Positions 18,275 through 26,562 of a DNA stretch of 64,000 nt are shown in pieces. How positions within the stretch are numbered: position 1 is the stretch's first letter; each line of letters begins with the position of its first letter. Location: assembly GCF_051414055.1 (NCBI RefSeq), contig NZ_JBLKNX010000003.1, forward strand, positions 62,001 to 126,000. The letters are read 5' to 3'. The translations under genes were made by a program, and so were the position numbers. The notes below the pieces were generated by a model, which saw only the letters and a program-made list of their open reading frames with translations, was not told the origin of the DNA and did not search any database. The DNA is from Halosimplex halobium. GTDB lineage: Archaea > Halobacteriota > Halobacteria > Halobacteriales > Haloarculaceae.

Positions 18275-21200
18275 ATGCGAGACTCTGACAGTGACGGTCG
18301 TGGGGACGACCGTCTGCGGGTGGGGCGCCGACCGTTCCTGCAGTCGATCGGGGCGGCCGGCGCCGCGGGTGGCATCGCCAGCGTGACAGCGGACGAAGGC
18401 CGGGCGGACACGCCGGATTCGTGGGGTTCGGGCGGCGACGCGTACTACTCGTCGCTCGTCACCGACCTGCGGGACGGGCGCGGACTGCCCGCAGCCGACT
18501 TCGTCCTCGACAACACGGAGTCGGGGACGTGGAGCAAGGAGCGGGTATTCGCCGTGAACTCCGCGGGATCGGCCGAGTCACTGGACGTGAGCGACGACGA
18601 CGTGCCGTTCTCGGTGGCGAGGCGGTTCGACGTCGGGTCCGACCCGTCGAACCCCTATTCGGCGCAGTTCAGGGCGGACATCGACGAGTCGGTCTCGGCG
18701 GGTGACGTGATGCTCGCCGTCGGCTACCTCCGGTCGTCTTCGGAGTCGCCGGAAGTGGGACTCTACGTCTCCGGTGGCACGGCCGGGAACACGTCGCCGA
18801 CGGTCGGGAGCGAGTGGGAGCGACACTACTTCCCGGTCGAGATCGACAGTGACGCCGCCGCAGGTGAGACGTACTTCCAGTTGCGGTTCAGTCCGACCGG
18901 GTCACAGACGGTCGATTTCGGCGGGTTCGCGCTGCTGGACTTCGGGACCAACGCGGACTTCGGGGAGTTGCCGTCGGGCGTCACCAGCCCCTCGCTGGGG
19001 TCGTACTACTCGACGCTGCGGAGCGACGTGACCGGCATGGGACTGCCCGAACCGGAGTTCCGGATCGGCACGACCGAGGCCGGCGTCCGCTCGTCGTCGA
19101 ACGTGTTCGCCCGGAACCCGTCCGGGTCGGCGGACTCCCTGGACGTGAGCGGCGACTCGGTCCCCTTCTCGGAGGCGACGCGGTTCGACATCACCTCGGA
19201 GCCGTCGGAGGACTTCAGCGTCCAGTTCAAGGCGAACATCTCCGAGTCGATATCCTCCGGCGACGTGATGCTCGGGGTGTTGTACCTGCGGTCGTCCTCG
19301 GACAGCCCGGAGGTGTCCTTCCAGGCGGTCGACGACTCCTCGTACGCCAACCGGACGACCGACCACCAGTCGCCGACGGTCGCGAGCGAGTGGGAGCGCC
19401 ACTACTTCCCGATCCAGTTCCAGTCGGACTCCTCGGGCGACCAGAACCGCTACGTCCAGCTCCAGCTCGGGTTCAAACAGCAGACCGTCGACGTGGGCGG
19501 GTTCGCGCTGCTGGACTTCAACGGGAACGCCGACGTGGGGAACCTCCCCTCGGGCGTCGCGAGCACCGTCGGTCCGTACTACCGGACGCTGACCAGCGAC
19601 CTGGCGGGGCTTGACCTCCCCGAGCCCGGGTTCGTCTACGACAACACCGAGGCCGGCACCTGGGACACCTACCAGTTCGGTGTCGGGGACTACGGGACCA
19701 CCGAGAGCCTGGACGTGAGCGACGATTCGGTCCCCTTCTCGCAGGCGTCACGCGTGTCGATCAACGGCACGCAGAGCAACGGCTACAACGCGAACCTCCG
19801 GGGCGACGTGAGCGGGATGGCCGTCGAACAGGGCGACGTGTTCCTCGGCGTGGCGTACCTGCGCGCTCCCGACGGCGACGCGCAGGTCACCTACTCCGCA
19901 CAGGAAAACGCCAGCTCGGGGTACAACAACTGGGCGGAACTCACCGATCCGTCGATCGGCTCGGAGTGGGAGCGGTTCTACTTCCCCATCCAGTACGGTG
20001 CCGGCGCCGACGCCGGCAACTGGTGGACGGAGTTCTGGCTGGCGTACAACGAACAGACCGTCGACGTCGGTGGCCTCGCACTGCTCGATTACTCCGACAC
20101 GGACGTGGCGGTCGACGACCTTCCCGCCGGCGCAGCGAGCCAGATCGACACCGGGGGCGACGGCCCCGAGGAGTGGCCCCAGACCGACGACCCGTACTAC
20201 TCCGGGTTGATCGACTACCTCGAGGAGCGCAACCTCGACCCCGGCCGGTTCGTCTACGCGAACAACGAGGCCGATACCTTCGACACCTTCGAGCTCGCCG
20301 GGAGCGAAGCGGACAAGGGCGAACGCTCCGCGCTGGAGGTCGGCGACGACCAGCCGTTCTCGGAGGCGACGCGGATCGACGTCTCGGAGGCGGGCACCAA
20401 CGCCTACAGCGTCAACTTCAAAGGCTTCGTCAACGACGAGGGCGTCTCCAGCGGCGACGTGTTGCTCGGTGTCGCGTACTTCCGCACGCCGGACGAGGAG
20501 AACGCGCAGGTGACGTTCAAGGTCAGCGAGAACAGCACCTTCGGCAACTACGTCACGAACCCGCGGCCGCCGGTCACCGGCGAGTGGCAGCGGTACTTCT
20601 TCCCGGTCGCGTTCGACAGCAGCTACGACGCCGGCAACTGGTGGACGGAGATCTGGGTCGGCGCACAGGCCCAGACGGTCGACATCGGCGGTCTCGCCCT
20701 GTTCAACTTCGAGGGGAACAACTCCGTCGAGGCGCTGCCCGAGTGGGAGCGCTCGGCCGACCCCGGCTGGGAGGACGCGGCCGACCAGCGCATCCAGGAC
20801 CACCGCACCGCCGAGATGCAGGTCGACGTCGTCGACGAGGACGGCGACCCCGTGGAGGGGGCCGACGTGTCGGTCTCGATGCTCGAACACGAGTTCAACT
20901 TCGGGGTCATGACCAACGCCCCCCAGATCGAGAGCACGGAGGAGGGCGACCCCTACCGCGAGAACCGCAAGGAGCTGTTCAACACGGGCGTCCTCGAGAA
21001 CTACCACAAGTGGGACTTCTGGGAGGGCGGCCAGGACACGGCCGACGCGGCCGTCGAGTGGATGGAGGCCCAGGACTGGTACATCCGCGGGCACGTCGCG
21101 CTGTGGGCCAGCGTCGACTCGGCCGCCGTCCCCGACGACGTGGTCGAGGCGATGGCCTGGGACAGCGACGCGGACGCGGCCACGCCCAGCGAGGCCGACT

Positions 21201-22714
21201 CCGACTACGTCCGCCAGGAGACCATCGCCCACGTCGAGGACATCATCAGCTACTACGGCGACCGCGTCGACGAGTGGGAAGTCGTCAACGAGCTCATCCC
21301 CGAGCCCGGCTTCGTCCGGTCGATCCACGGGGCCGACGTCACCCCGGAGGAGGCGCCGATCCTCGACGAGTGGTTCCAGACCGCCCAGGCGGCCGGCCCG
21401 GAGGGCCAGCCGCTGGGCATCAACGACTACAACACCATCGAAGGCCCCTACAGCGGACGCCGGGACCGGTACATGACCCAGATCGAGACGGTACAGGGCA
21501 CCGAAGCGGGGCTGGACTTCGTCGGGCTGCAGAGCCACTTCAGCGAGAGCTCCTCGCTGCTGCCGTCCCAGACGATGGCCGCGCTCGACAGCTACGCCGA
21601 GTACGACGTCCCGATCCGCATCACGGAGTTCGACATGTCCGACGAGAACTGGCCGGAATCGGAGAAGGCCGAGTTCTTCTACCAGTTCCTGAAGACGGTC
21701 TTCAGCCACCCGTCCGTCGAACAGTTCGTCGTCTGGGGCCTGATCGACACGCTCCACTGGCGCGACGACGCGCCGTTCTACGCGGCCGGCTGGGAGGAGA
21801 AGCCCGCCCTCGACCGCTACCGCGAGCTCGTCTTCGACCAGTGGTGGACCGAGGAGTCCGGCACCACCGACGCCTCCGGCGCCTACTCGCTGCAGGGCTT
21901 CAAGGGCGAGTACGCCGTCGACGTGAGCTACGAGGACGCGTCGGTGTCGGCGACGACCACGCTCTCGGACGGCGGGACGACCCTCGAGGTCTCCCTCGAC
22001 GGCGACTACGCCGAGGAGAGCGACGGGGAGAGCGACGACGGCGACTACAGTGGCCCGACCGCCGACGCCGGGTCCGAGCAGCGCGTCCGGCCCGGCGAGG
22101 AGGTCACGCTGAACGGCGGCGGGTCGAGCGGCAAAGACCTCTCCTACGAGTGGTTCCAGATGTACGAGTCGACGACGGCCGACCCGGCGGTGTCGCTCAC
22201 CGGGAAGGAGACGGCGAGCGCGTCGTTCACCGCGCCGGAGGTCGAGGAGACCCGGGCGCTGGACTTCCGCCTGGCGGTCACCGACTCGAAGGGCAACACC
22301 GTCCAGGACACCGTCGACGTGGTCGTCGAACCGGCCGACACACCGACGCCCACTGCGACGCCGACGGAGACGGCGACGCCGACGGCGACGCCGACTGCCA
22401 CCCCGACGGAGACGCCCACTGCGACGCCGACGGCGACGCCGACCGACACGCCGACGGCGACACCCACCGACACGTCGACCGCGACGCCGACCGATACGCC
22501 GACGGCGACACCGACCGACACGCCGACGGAAACCCCGACGGCGACGCCGTCCCGGACGGCCACGCCCACCGCCACGGACCCGTCGACGCCCGAACCGGAG
22601 GGGACGACCGCCGGCGACGGCCCGGGGATGGGCATCGTCTCGACGGTCGCGACCCTCGGCGGGCTCGCCAGCGTCGCGAAATACCTCGCCGGCGACGACG
22701 AGGACGACAGCTGA
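18275..22714 (+). CDS. Giant surface-anchored GH10 xylanase with four module repeats, PKD-like domain, Thr/Pro stalk and C-terminal membrane anchor
   Basis: 1479 residues. The signal (VGRRPFLQSIGAAGAAGG, 16-36) has the twin arginines but no lipobox Cys. Four diverged copies of the ~185-residue module occupy ~55-236, 243-427, 434-619 and 639-822. The GH10 region follows (~830-1190), with acid/base E1006 (EWEVVNELI) and nucleophile E1118 (ITEFDMS). Next come the small C-terminal beta domain (~1198-1242), a PKD-like domain (~1258-1352, YEWFQMYEST), and a Thr/Pro stalk of TPTATPTD-type repeats (~1353-1450). A hydrophobic segment (GIVSTVATLGGLASVAKYL) and an acidic tail finish the protein, which resembles a stalk plus wall or membrane anchor. 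This differs from the lipid anchoring of its neighbours. Copies 3 and 4 most resemble the module in the smaller xylanases (NWWTE, DVGG/DIGG). Confidence 0.92.
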   Translation: MRDSDSDGRGDDRLRVGRRPFLQSIGAAGAAGGIASVTADEGRADTPDSWGSGGDAYYSSLVTDLRDGRGLPAADFVLDNTESGTWSKERVFAVNSAGSAESLDVSDDDVPFSVARRFDVGSDPSNPYSAQFRADIDESVSAGDVMLAVGYLRSSSESPEVGLYVSGGTAGNTSPTVGSEWERHYFPVEIDSDAAAGETYFQLRFSPTGSQTVDFGGFALLDFGTNADFGELPSGVTSPSLGSYYSTLRSDVTGMGLPEPEFRIGTTEAGVRSSSNVFARNPSGSADSLDVSGDSVPFSEATRFDITSEPSEDFSVQFKANISESISSGDVMLGVLYLRSSSDSPEVSFQAVDDSSYANRTTDHQSPTVASEWERHYFPIQFQSDSSGDQNRYVQLQLGFKQQTVDVGGFALLDFNGNADVGNLPSGVASTVGPYYRTLTSDLAGLDLPEPGFVYDNTEAGTWDTYQFGVGDYGTTESLDVSDDSVPFSQASRVSINGTQSNGYNANLRGDVSGMAVEQGDVFLGVAYLRAPDGDAQVTYSAQENASSGYNNWAELTDPSIGSEWERFYFPIQYGAGADAGNWWTEFWLAYNEQTVDVGGLALLDYSDTDVAVDDLPAGAASQIDTGGDGPEEWPQTDDPYYSGLIDYLEERNLDPGRFVYANNEADTFDTFELAGSEADKGERSALEVGDDQPFSEATRIDVSEAGTNAYSVNFKGFVNDEGVSSGDVLLGVAYFRTPDEENAQVTFKVSENSTFGNYVTNPRPPVTGEWQRYFFPVAFDSSYDAGNWWTEIWVGAQAQTVDIGGLALFNFEGNNSVEALPEWERSADPGWEDAADQRIQDHRTAEMQVDVVDEDGDPVEGADVSVSMLEHEFNFGVMTNAPQIESTEEGDPYRENRKELFNTGVLENYHKWDFWEGGQDTADAAVEWMEAQDWYIRGHVALWASVDSAAVPDDVVEAMAWDSDADAATPSEADSDYVRQETIAHVEDIISYYGDRVDEWEVVNELIPEPGFVRSIHGADVTPEEAPILDEWFQTAQAAGPEGQPLGINDYNTIEGPYSGRRDRYMTQIETVQGTEAGLDFVGLQSHFSESSSLLPSQTMAALDSYAEYDVPIRITEFDMSDENWPESEKAEFFYQFLKTVFSHPSVEQFVVWGLIDTLHWRDDAPFYAAGWEEKPALDRYRELVFDQWWTEESGTTDASGAYSLQGFKGEYAVDVSYEDASVSATTTLSDGGTTLEVSLDGDYAEESDGESDDGDYSGPTADAGSEQRVRPGEEVTLNGGGSSGKDLSYEWFQMYESTTADPAVSLTGKETASASFTAPEVEETRALDFRLAVTDSKGNTVQDTVDVVVEPADTPTPTATPTETATPTATPTATPTETPTATPTATPTDTPTATPTDTSTATPTDTPTATPTDTPTETPTATPSRTATPTATDPSTPEPEGTTAGDGPGMGIVSTVATLGGLASVAKYLAGDDEDDS
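18437..20740 (+). repeat. Four tandem coding repeats of the xylanase-associated module
   Basis: The copies are at about 18437-18982, 19001-19555, 19574-20131 and 20189-20740. Each begins near a YY dipeptide (AYYSSL, SYYSTL, PYYRTL, PYYSGL) and ends near LPSGV, LPSGV, LPAGA and ALPEW. Internal landmarks in every copy are VPFS or QPFS, a GDVxLxVxYxR strand, an EWxRxxFP strand and QTVDxGGxALxxF. The copies differ in loops, so they are old duplications rather than recent slippage. Confidence 0.85.
22331..22610 (+). repeat. Low-complexity repeat encoding the Thr/Pro stalk
   Basis: Short tandem units of the type ACGCCGACGGCGACGCC encode alternating Thr-Pro-Thr-Ala/Asp/Glu. This is a coding microsatellite-like tract that could vary in length between strains. 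Confidence 0.75.
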
Positions 22715-22927
22715 CCCGCCCGCTCACCGCCCGACACTGTCAGACGTAGTTCGCCCTCCTCCGCGGGGTTCGTCCCACGCTCCACCGTCCTCGCTTCACC
22801 GTCCCCGTTTCGTCGCACTCGATCGATCGCCGCCGCTTCACGGTTCCTGCACAGCCCTGGTGGTTCGCCGCGGTCTCCGGACCGCGGGTTCTCGGCCGAT
22901 TACCGTCCCTGAGACTGTCGTCGGAAC

Positions 22928-22937
22928 CATTAATATC
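22928..22937 (+). promoter_or_regulatory. TATA box of the GH3 gene
   Basis: GGAACC followed by ATTAATATCC looks like BRE plus TATA, centred about 29 nt before the ATG at 22962, so the transcript would be leaderless or nearly so. This supports 22962 over the longer upstream reading frame. Confidence 0.5.
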
Positions 22938-22961
22938 CGCGTCCCCGACCGAATAGCCGTA

Positions 22962-25322
22962 ATGACAGCCGACTCCGACGCAGCCTATCGCGACCCGACG
23001 GTACCGACATCGCGGCGTATCGAGGATCTGCTCTCACGAATGACGGTCGAGGAGAAGGCCGCCCAGCTCGGGTCGGTCAGCCCGAGCCGGGGCGTCGCCG
23101 ACAACGCCGGCGAGGTCGACGAGGGCCAGGAGCTCGTCGAGGACGGCCAGCTCAACCGCGAGGTCGCCGAGGAACTGCTCGACGAGGGGATCGGCCACCT
23201 CACCCGGGTCGGCGGCGAGGGGAGCCTCCCGCCCGAACAGGCCGCCGCCGTCACCAACGAGATCCAGGAGTACCTCGCCGAGGAGACCCGGCTCGGCGTC
23301 CCCGCGATCCCCCACGAGGAGTGTCTCAGCGGCTACATGGGCCCCGAGGGCACCACCTTCCCGCAGGGGATCGGGATGGCGAGTACCTGGGACCCCGAGC
23401 TCATGCAGGCGGTCACCGACACCATCGGCGACCAGCTCGAGGCCATCGGCACCGCCCACGCGCTCTCGCCGGTGCTGGACGTGGCGCGGGATCTGCGCTG
23501 GGGCCGCGTCGAGGAGACCTTCGGCGAGGACCCGTACCTCGTCGCCGAGATGGCGACCGCCTACGTCTCCGGGCTGCAGGGCGACTCGCCGGCCGACGGC
23601 ATCTCCGCAACCCTCAAGCACTTCGTCGGCCACGGCGTCGGCGCCGGCGGGAAGAACCGCTCGTCGGTCGACGTGAGCGAGCGCACCCTGCGGGAGGTCC
23701 ACATGTTCCCGTTCGAGGCGGCCGTCCAGGAGGGCGACGCCGAGGCCGTGATGAACGCCTACCACGACATCGACGGCGTCCCCTGCGCGAAAGACGAGTG
23801 GCTGCTGACGGACGTGCTCCGGGGCGAGTGGGGCTTCGACGGCCACGTCGTCTCCGACTACTTCAGCGTCGACTTCCTCAAGGAGGAACACGGCGTCGCG
23901 GCCACCCAGCAGGAGGCCGCCGTCTCGGCCGTCGAGGCCGGCATCGACGTGGAGCTGCCCAACACGGACTGCTACGAGTACCTCGCCGAGGCCGTCCGCG
24001 ACGGCGACCTCGCCGAGGAGACGCTCGACGAGTCGGTCCGCCGCGTGCTCCGTGCGAAGTTCGAGAAGGGGCTGTTCGAGGACCCGACCGTCGACGTCGA
24101 CGCCGCGACCGACCCCTACGAGGACGAGGCCGCGGCCGGGCTGGCCCGCGAGGCCGCCCGCGACTCGCTGGTCGTCCTGAAGAACGAGTCGGACCTGCTG
24201 CCGCTGGACGACGCCGACTCCGTCGCCGTGGTCGGGCCGAAGGCCGACGACAAGAAGGGGATGCTCGGCGACTACGCCTACGCCGCCCACTACCCCGAGG
24301 AGGAGTACGAGTTCGAGGCCGACACGCCCCTGGCGGCCATCGAGAACCGCGTCGACGCCGACGTGTCGTATGCCCAGGGCTGTACCGCGACGGGCAACCA
24401 GACCGACAAGATCGGCCGCGCCGTCGAGGCCGCCGAGGGCGCCGACGTGGCGCTGGCGTTCGTCGGCGCGCGCTCGGCCGTCGACTTCTCCGACGCCGAC
24501 GGCGTCAAGGCCGAGCAGCCGATGGTGCCGACCAGCGGCGAGGGCTGTGACGTGACCGACCTGGGCCTGCCCGGCGTCCAGGAGCAGCTCGTCGCGCAGG
24601 TCGAGGAGACCGACACCCCCGTGGTGGTCGTCCTCGTCAGCGGCAAGCCCCACGCGATCCCGGAGATCGACGCGGGCGCCGACGCGGTCGTCCAGGCGTG
24701 GCTCCCCGGCGAGGAGGCCGGTAACGCCATCGTCGACGTGGTCTTCGAGGGCCACGACTCGGGGGGCCACCTCCCCGTCTCGCTGCCCAAGTCCGTCGGG
24801 CAGCTCCCGGTCCACTACAGCCGCAAGCCCAACACCTACTCCGAGGACTACGTCTACGACGACGCGCAGCCGGTCTACCCGTTCGGCCACGGGCTCAGCT
24901 ACGCCGAGTTCGAGTTCTCCGACCTCGACCTGTCCGACGTGGACGTGGATCCCTCCGGAACCTTCACCGCGAGCGTCACCGTCCAGAACACGGCCGACCG
25001 CGCCGGCAGCGACGTGGTCCAGCTGTACGTCTCCGCCGAGAACCCCGACCTGGCGCGGCCGGTCCAGGAGCTCGTCGGCTTCGAGCGCGTCGAGCTCGAC
25101 GCCGGCGAGTCGACCCGGGTCACCTTCGAGCTGGCCGCGAGCCAGCTGGCCTACCACGACCGCAACGCGAACCTCGCGGTCGAGGCCGGCGACTACGAGC
25201 TGCGGGTCGGCCACTCCGCCGAGGAGATCGCCGAGACCGCCCGCCTGTCGGTGACCGACACGAAACAGGTCCCGCGAACGGGCCGCCGCTACTTCACCGA
25301 GACGAGCCTCGACCAGGCCTGA
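22962..25322 (+). CDS. GH3 beta-xylosidase/beta-glucosidase
   Basis: 786 residues. GH3 N-terminal barrel: MTVEEKAAQLG near residue 27, ARDLRWGRVEETFGEDPYL, LKHFVGHG (KH at 219-220), NAYHDIDGVPC, and the nucleophile D299 in HVVSDYFSVDFL. The alpha/beta sandwich follows (VAVVGPKADDKKGMLGDY). A fibronectin-III-like C-terminal domain (~670-760) contains VTVQNTADRAGSDVVQLYVS and PVQELVGFERV. There is no signal peptide, so it is cytoplasmic. After a run of secreted xylanases the likely job is release of xylose from imported xylo-oligosaccharides, though GH3 also includes glucosidases. The ATG at 22962 is preferred because the codons upstream lie within the promoter and read as non-acidic sequence. 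Confidence 0.88.
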   Translation: MTADSDAAYRDPTVPTSRRIEDLLSRMTVEEKAAQLGSVSPSRGVADNAGEVDEGQELVEDGQLNREVAEELLDEGIGHLTRVGGEGSLPPEQAAAVTNEIQEYLAEETRLGVPAIPHEECLSGYMGPEGTTFPQGIGMASTWDPELMQAVTDTIGDQLEAIGTAHALSPVLDVARDLRWGRVEETFGEDPYLVAEMATAYVSGLQGDSPADGISATLKHFVGHGVGAGGKNRSSVDVSERTLREVHMFPFEAAVQEGDAEAVMNAYHDIDGVPCAKDEWLLTDVLRGEWGFDGHVVSDYFSVDFLKEEHGVAATQQEAAVSAVEAGIDVELPNTDCYEYLAEAVRDGDLAEETLDESVRRVLRAKFEKGLFEDPTVDVDAATDPYEDEAAAGLAREAARDSLVVLKNESDLLPLDDADSVAVVGPKADDKKGMLGDYAYAAHYPEEEYEFEADTPLAAIENRVDADVSYAQGCTATGNQTDKIGRAVEAAEGADVALAFVGARSAVDFSDADGVKAEQPMVPTSGEGCDVTDLGLPGVQEQLVAQVEETDTPVVVVLVSGKPHAIPEIDAGADAVVQAWLPGEEAGNAIVDVVFEGHDSGGHLPVSLPKSVGQLPVHYSRKPNTYSEDYVYDDAQPVYPFGHGLSYAEFEFSDLDLSDVDVDPSGTFTASVTVQNTADRAGSDVVQLYVSAENPDLARPVQELVGFERVELDAGESTRVTFELAASQLAYHDRNANLAVEAGDYELRVGHSAEEIAETARLSVTDTKQVPRTGRRYFTETSLDQA

Positions 25323-25673
25323 CCGGTCGACCCGGTCGCCGTCTCGCTCCGCGCCGCTTCTGTCCCCGTCGCGTTCAACACGCCATCGCTCGCCCGCCGA
25401 CACCGCCATTATCGAATGTGACAGATGTGCACGGCGACCGACGACTCGCCCGCCCCGCGCGCACGCGCGTTGTGATACACAAAGGTCGCTGTATTCGTCT
25501 ACGCCGTCCGGGCCCACGGGATGGGTTCTCACGGGTGATATCGCCGTGCCGGGTCCCGGTGGCGGGTGAACGCGGACGGGCGGCGCCCTCGCCGCTGTGG
25601 CAACCCTTTTCGGGACCGCCCGACAACCGGGGAGCATGGTTCGGGCGTCGGTCGTCGACGGAGGGGTCCGGTT
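25323..25673. other. 351-bp intergenic region, no gene seen
   Basis: No convincing coding frame. A tiny frame (ATG 25636 to TGA 25677, 13 codons) overlaps the GTG start of the next gene as GTGA, which could be chance. Confidence 0.5.
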
Positions 25674-25922
25674 GTGAGCGAGCAGGGCGACGAGCAGACG
25701 GGCAGGGAGGCGGCCGCCGAGGCCCTGTGCGAACAGAACAGGAAGGTCCTCGGCGTGTTCACGATCGCCGTCGTGTTCCTGCTCCTCCAGCTCCCGTACC
25801 TGGTCGTCACCGACACGGACTCGTCGCTGTTCGTCGTGGCGGTGTTGAACGTCGTCGGGAGCGGGGCGTTCGCCCTCCTCAGCGGCGGCGCGCTCTGGTT
25901 CTGTCGCCAGCGGGCGATGTGA
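25674..25922 (+). CDS. Small two-helix membrane protein, function unknown
   Basis: 82 residues from the GTG at 25674. I do not recognise a family. A short acidic/polar N terminus (SEQGDEQTGREAAAEA) precedes two hydrophobic segments, roughly residues 24-42 (VFTIAVVFLLLQLPYLVV) and 51-75 (VVAVLNVVGSGAFALLSGGALW). It ends in a basic CRQRAM tail. Longer frames to the ATG at 25566 would add an Arg-rich stretch unlike haloarchaeal proteins, so the GTG is preferred. It stands alone between the GH3 gene and the convergent membrane protein at 26048. Confidence 0.55.
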   Translation: MSEQGDEQTGREAAAEALCEQNRKVLGVFTIAVVFLLLQLPYLVVTDTDSSLFVVAVLNVVGSGAFALLSGGALWFCRQRAM

Positions 25923-26047
25923 GTCGTCGGCCGACGGGGCGCGGCCGGCCCGCAGTACGCAGTCGTTTGGGTCCCGTAGCTCGGAAGGTGGCCGACAGCG
26001 AGAAGTTTCGAGGGTGATGCGACCGGCGGCGAGACGTTCCGGGGTCC

Positions 26048-26425
26048 TCAGGCCGACGACGTGGCGCGGGCGTACAGCTTGTTCGCCAGCAGGAAGCCGT
26101 ACGCGGTCGCGCCGAGGAGGATGAGGGTGGTCCCGAAGATACCCAGCATCGCGGCGAAGACCTTGTGAGCGAGGACGATCCCCTCGACCTGGCCGAACGT
26201 CTGGTACTGCTCGGGAATCCCGTTCATCAGCGAGATCGGGCCGGCCTCGCCGCCGATGACGATAGCGGGGGTCCCGTTGACGAAGGTCGCGCCCAGGACG
26301 ATACAGCCCACGCCCATGAGGATGACCATCAGCGAGATGTTCCCGACCATGAAGTAGTACAGCGCCAGCGCGTACGCCCGGACGCCGTCCGCCTCCTGAC
26401 GGGCACGATCGATTTCCTGTCTCAT
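26048..26425 (-). CDS. Small membrane protein, function unknown
   Basis: 125 residues, starting at the ATG at 26425. The first ~15 residues are charged (MRQEIDRARQEADGV). Two strongly hydrophobic regions follow, ~20-55 (ALYYFMVGNISLMVILMGVG) and ~88-115 (KVFAAMLGIFGTTLILLGATA). The segment between them (VIGGEAGPISLMNGIPEQYQTFGQVEGIV) would form an extramembrane loop. I do not recognise the family. It is divergent from the solute-binding protein at 26563, with 137 bp between them, so it has a separate promoter. No functional link is visible beyond proximity. Confidence 0.65.
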   Translation of the reverse strand: MRQEIDRARQEADGVRAYALALYYFMVGNISLMVILMGVGCIVLGATFVNGTPAIVIGGEAGPISLMNGIPEQYQTFGQVEGIVLAHKVFAAMLGIFGTTLILLGATAYGFLLANKLYARATSSA

Positions 26426-26532
26426 TGCGATAGAGTGTTTCACACACCTATTTGAAGGTTGCGCTTGCGGGAGCGGCCCGCTCGGCCTGTCGAACAAGAT
26501 CAGTTCCCGCTCGGTATGAAATAATCAGGAAG

Positions 26533-26540
26533 TTTTATAT
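26533..26540 (+). promoter_or_regulatory. TATA box of the first solute-binding protein
   Basis: TTTTATAT (26533-26540) lies about 26 nt before the ATG at 26563, with GGAAG just upstream as BRE. This predicts an essentially leaderless transcript, which is common in haloarchaea. Confidence 0.5.
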
Positions 26541-26562
26541 AGAGCTGGCAGAAGGTAGAGGT

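Noticed and set aside
22331..22610. Regular short repeats that might be read as a CRISPR array
   Set aside because: There are no unique spacers; the unit is a few codons long and lies in frame, encoding the Thr/Pro stalk.
23034..26447. 1137-codon minus-strand frame opposite the GH3 gene
   Set aside because: It mirrors the GH3 gene in a GC-rich genome; its translation is Val/Leu/Arg/Gly-rich with no domain, while the plus strand encodes an intact GH3.
26426..26497. Longer N terminus for the small membrane protein at 26048
   Set aside because: The extra residues cross the divergent promoter region, and the ATG at 26425 gives a normal charged N terminus before the first helix.
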